Assembly: GCA_035358815.1 (NCBI GenBank)
Contig: DAOPQC010000005.1
Location: 62,001-126,000 of the forward strand
Direction of reading: 5' to 3'
Length of the DNA: 64,000 nt
Source: Thermoanaerobaculales bacterium
Lineage (GTDB): Bacteria > Acidobacteriota > Thermoanaerobaculia > Thermoanaerobaculales > Sulfomarinibacteraceae
Each line of letters opens with the position of its first letter. The stretch's first letter is position 1. Below, in pieces: positions 63,466 through 64,000 of the stretch. Made by a program: the position numbers and the translations under genes. Below the pieces are notes generated by a model. It was not told where the DNA came from and did not search any database. It saw only the letters and a list, made by a program, of their open reading frames with translations.

Positions 63466-64000
63466 AGCCAGCCCTGGGCAAGGGCCTGGCGGGCGTGGTA
63501 GGTGATGATGATGTCGGCGCCGGCGCGGCGGAAGGCGTGCCAGTTCTCGAGCACTGCCGCGCGCTCGTCGATCCAGCCGCGGGCGGCCGCCGCCTTCACC
63601 ATCGAGTACTCCCCGGAGACGTTGTAGACGGCGAGCGGCTGGGTGAACTGGGCGCGCAGCTCGGCGACGACGTCGAGGTAGGCGAGGGCGGGCTTGACCA
63701 TCAGGATGTCGGCGCCCTCGTCGACGTCGAGCTCGGCCTCGAGCACGGCCTCGCGGCGGTTGCGGGCGTCCATCTGGTAGGAGCGGCGGTCGCCGAAGCC
63801 GGGCGCGGAGTGGGCGGCGTCGCGGAACGGGCCGTAGTAGGACGAGGCGTACTTGGCGGTGTACGACATGATCGCCACCGTCTCCATGCCATCGGCATCG
63901 AGCGCCTCGCGGAGGGCGCCCACCCGGCCGTCCATCATGTCGGACGGAGCGACGACGTCGGCGCCGGCGCGGGCGTGGGCGAGCGCCATGCTCGCGAGCA
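63462..64000 (-). CDS. hemB: Porphobilinogen synthase, C-terminal part
   Basis: The last 178 codons; the start lies beyond the right edge. It condenses two 5-aminolevulinates. VVAPSDMMDGRVGALREAL, the catalytic lysines in IMSYTAKYASSYYGPFRDA and DILMVKPALAYLDVV, and YNVSGEYSMVKAAA are all present. FRDAAHSAP is typical of magnesium-dependent bacterial forms. Product feeds haem and corrin synthesis together with the downstream hemL. Confidence 0.96.
   Translation of the reverse strand, partial: LASMALAHARAGADVVAPSDMMDGRVGALREALDADGMETVAIMSYTAKYASSYYGPFRDAAHSAPGFGDRRSYQMDARNRREAVLEAELDVDEGADILMVKPALAYLDVVAELRAQFTQPLAVYNVSGEYSMVKAAAARGWIDERAAVLENWHAFRRAGADIIITYHARQALAQGWL

Overview
This is a GC-rich (roughly 70 percent) window from a Gram-negative chromosome. 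A TonB-dependent receptor, lipoproteins, a 2-oxoglutarate dehydrogenase, the imuA-imuB-dnaE2 mutagenesis genes, a DUF4388 protein and intergenic hexamer/heptamer repeats with a four-helix-bundle protein best fit Acidobacteriota (Thermoanaerobaculia- or Vicinamibacteria-like). Myxococcota cannot be excluded from sequence reading alone. I saw no rRNA, tRNA, CRISPR array, transposase or phage genes.

Layout. 1-3063: sucA-sucB of the TCA cycle (minus strand, sucB cut by the window edge). 3414-19026: a purine/hydantoin catabolic block (ssnA, a cyclic amidohydrolase, ygfK, xdhD, xdhC, xdhB, xdhA; minus strand) interrupted by a sirtuin and a DUF4097 protein. 19264-23569: a MacAB/LolCDE-type ABC exporter with a membrane-fusion protein, behind a PhoB-like direct-repeat promoter. 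23960-47725: an L-arabinose/arabinan locus with an SSS symporter, DUF89 phosphatase, LacI regulator, TonB receptor, araA, araD, FGGY kinase, GPH transporter, GH43, GH127, GH43, GH51, aldose epimerase, GH97 and an opposing GH43. 48170: an orphan lipoprotein. 49123-55652: an SOS mutagenesis block on the minus strand, imuA, a 31-residue membrane peptide, a four-helix-bundle protein, imuB and dnaE2. 55991-59834: DUF4388, Mn/Fe superoxide dismutase, a conserved exported protein and a TerB-like protein. 60142-64000: a GT39-like membrane protein, hemL and hemB (cut by the edge).

How the genes work together. In the arabinan locus, extracytoplasmic GH43/GH51/GH127/GH97 enzymes would release L-arabinose. 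The TonB receptor and two symporters would import oligomers and monomers. AraA, a ribulokinase-like FGGY protein and AraD would then feed xylulose 5-phosphate into central metabolism. Two near-identical LacI palindromes, one covering the start site of a near-consensus sigma-70 promoter, tie the regulator to the locus. In the purine block, XDH-type molybdenum hydroxylases, YgfK, SsnA and the amidohydrolase match the selenium-linked purine/urate catabolic cluster known from enterobacteria and gut anaerobes.

The most unusual part is the SOS block. The imuA and dnaE2 promoters both carry an 11-bp-period direct repeat inside the -35/-10 spacer, unlike the LexA boxes I know. The imuA transcript also carries a tiny one-helix membrane protein and a four-helix-bundle gene enclosed by inverted hexamer repeats that are translated in frame. 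The same hexamer family recurs at four more intergenic sites. Starts were chosen from Shine-Dalgarno spacing and family N termini; nothing was checked against a database.
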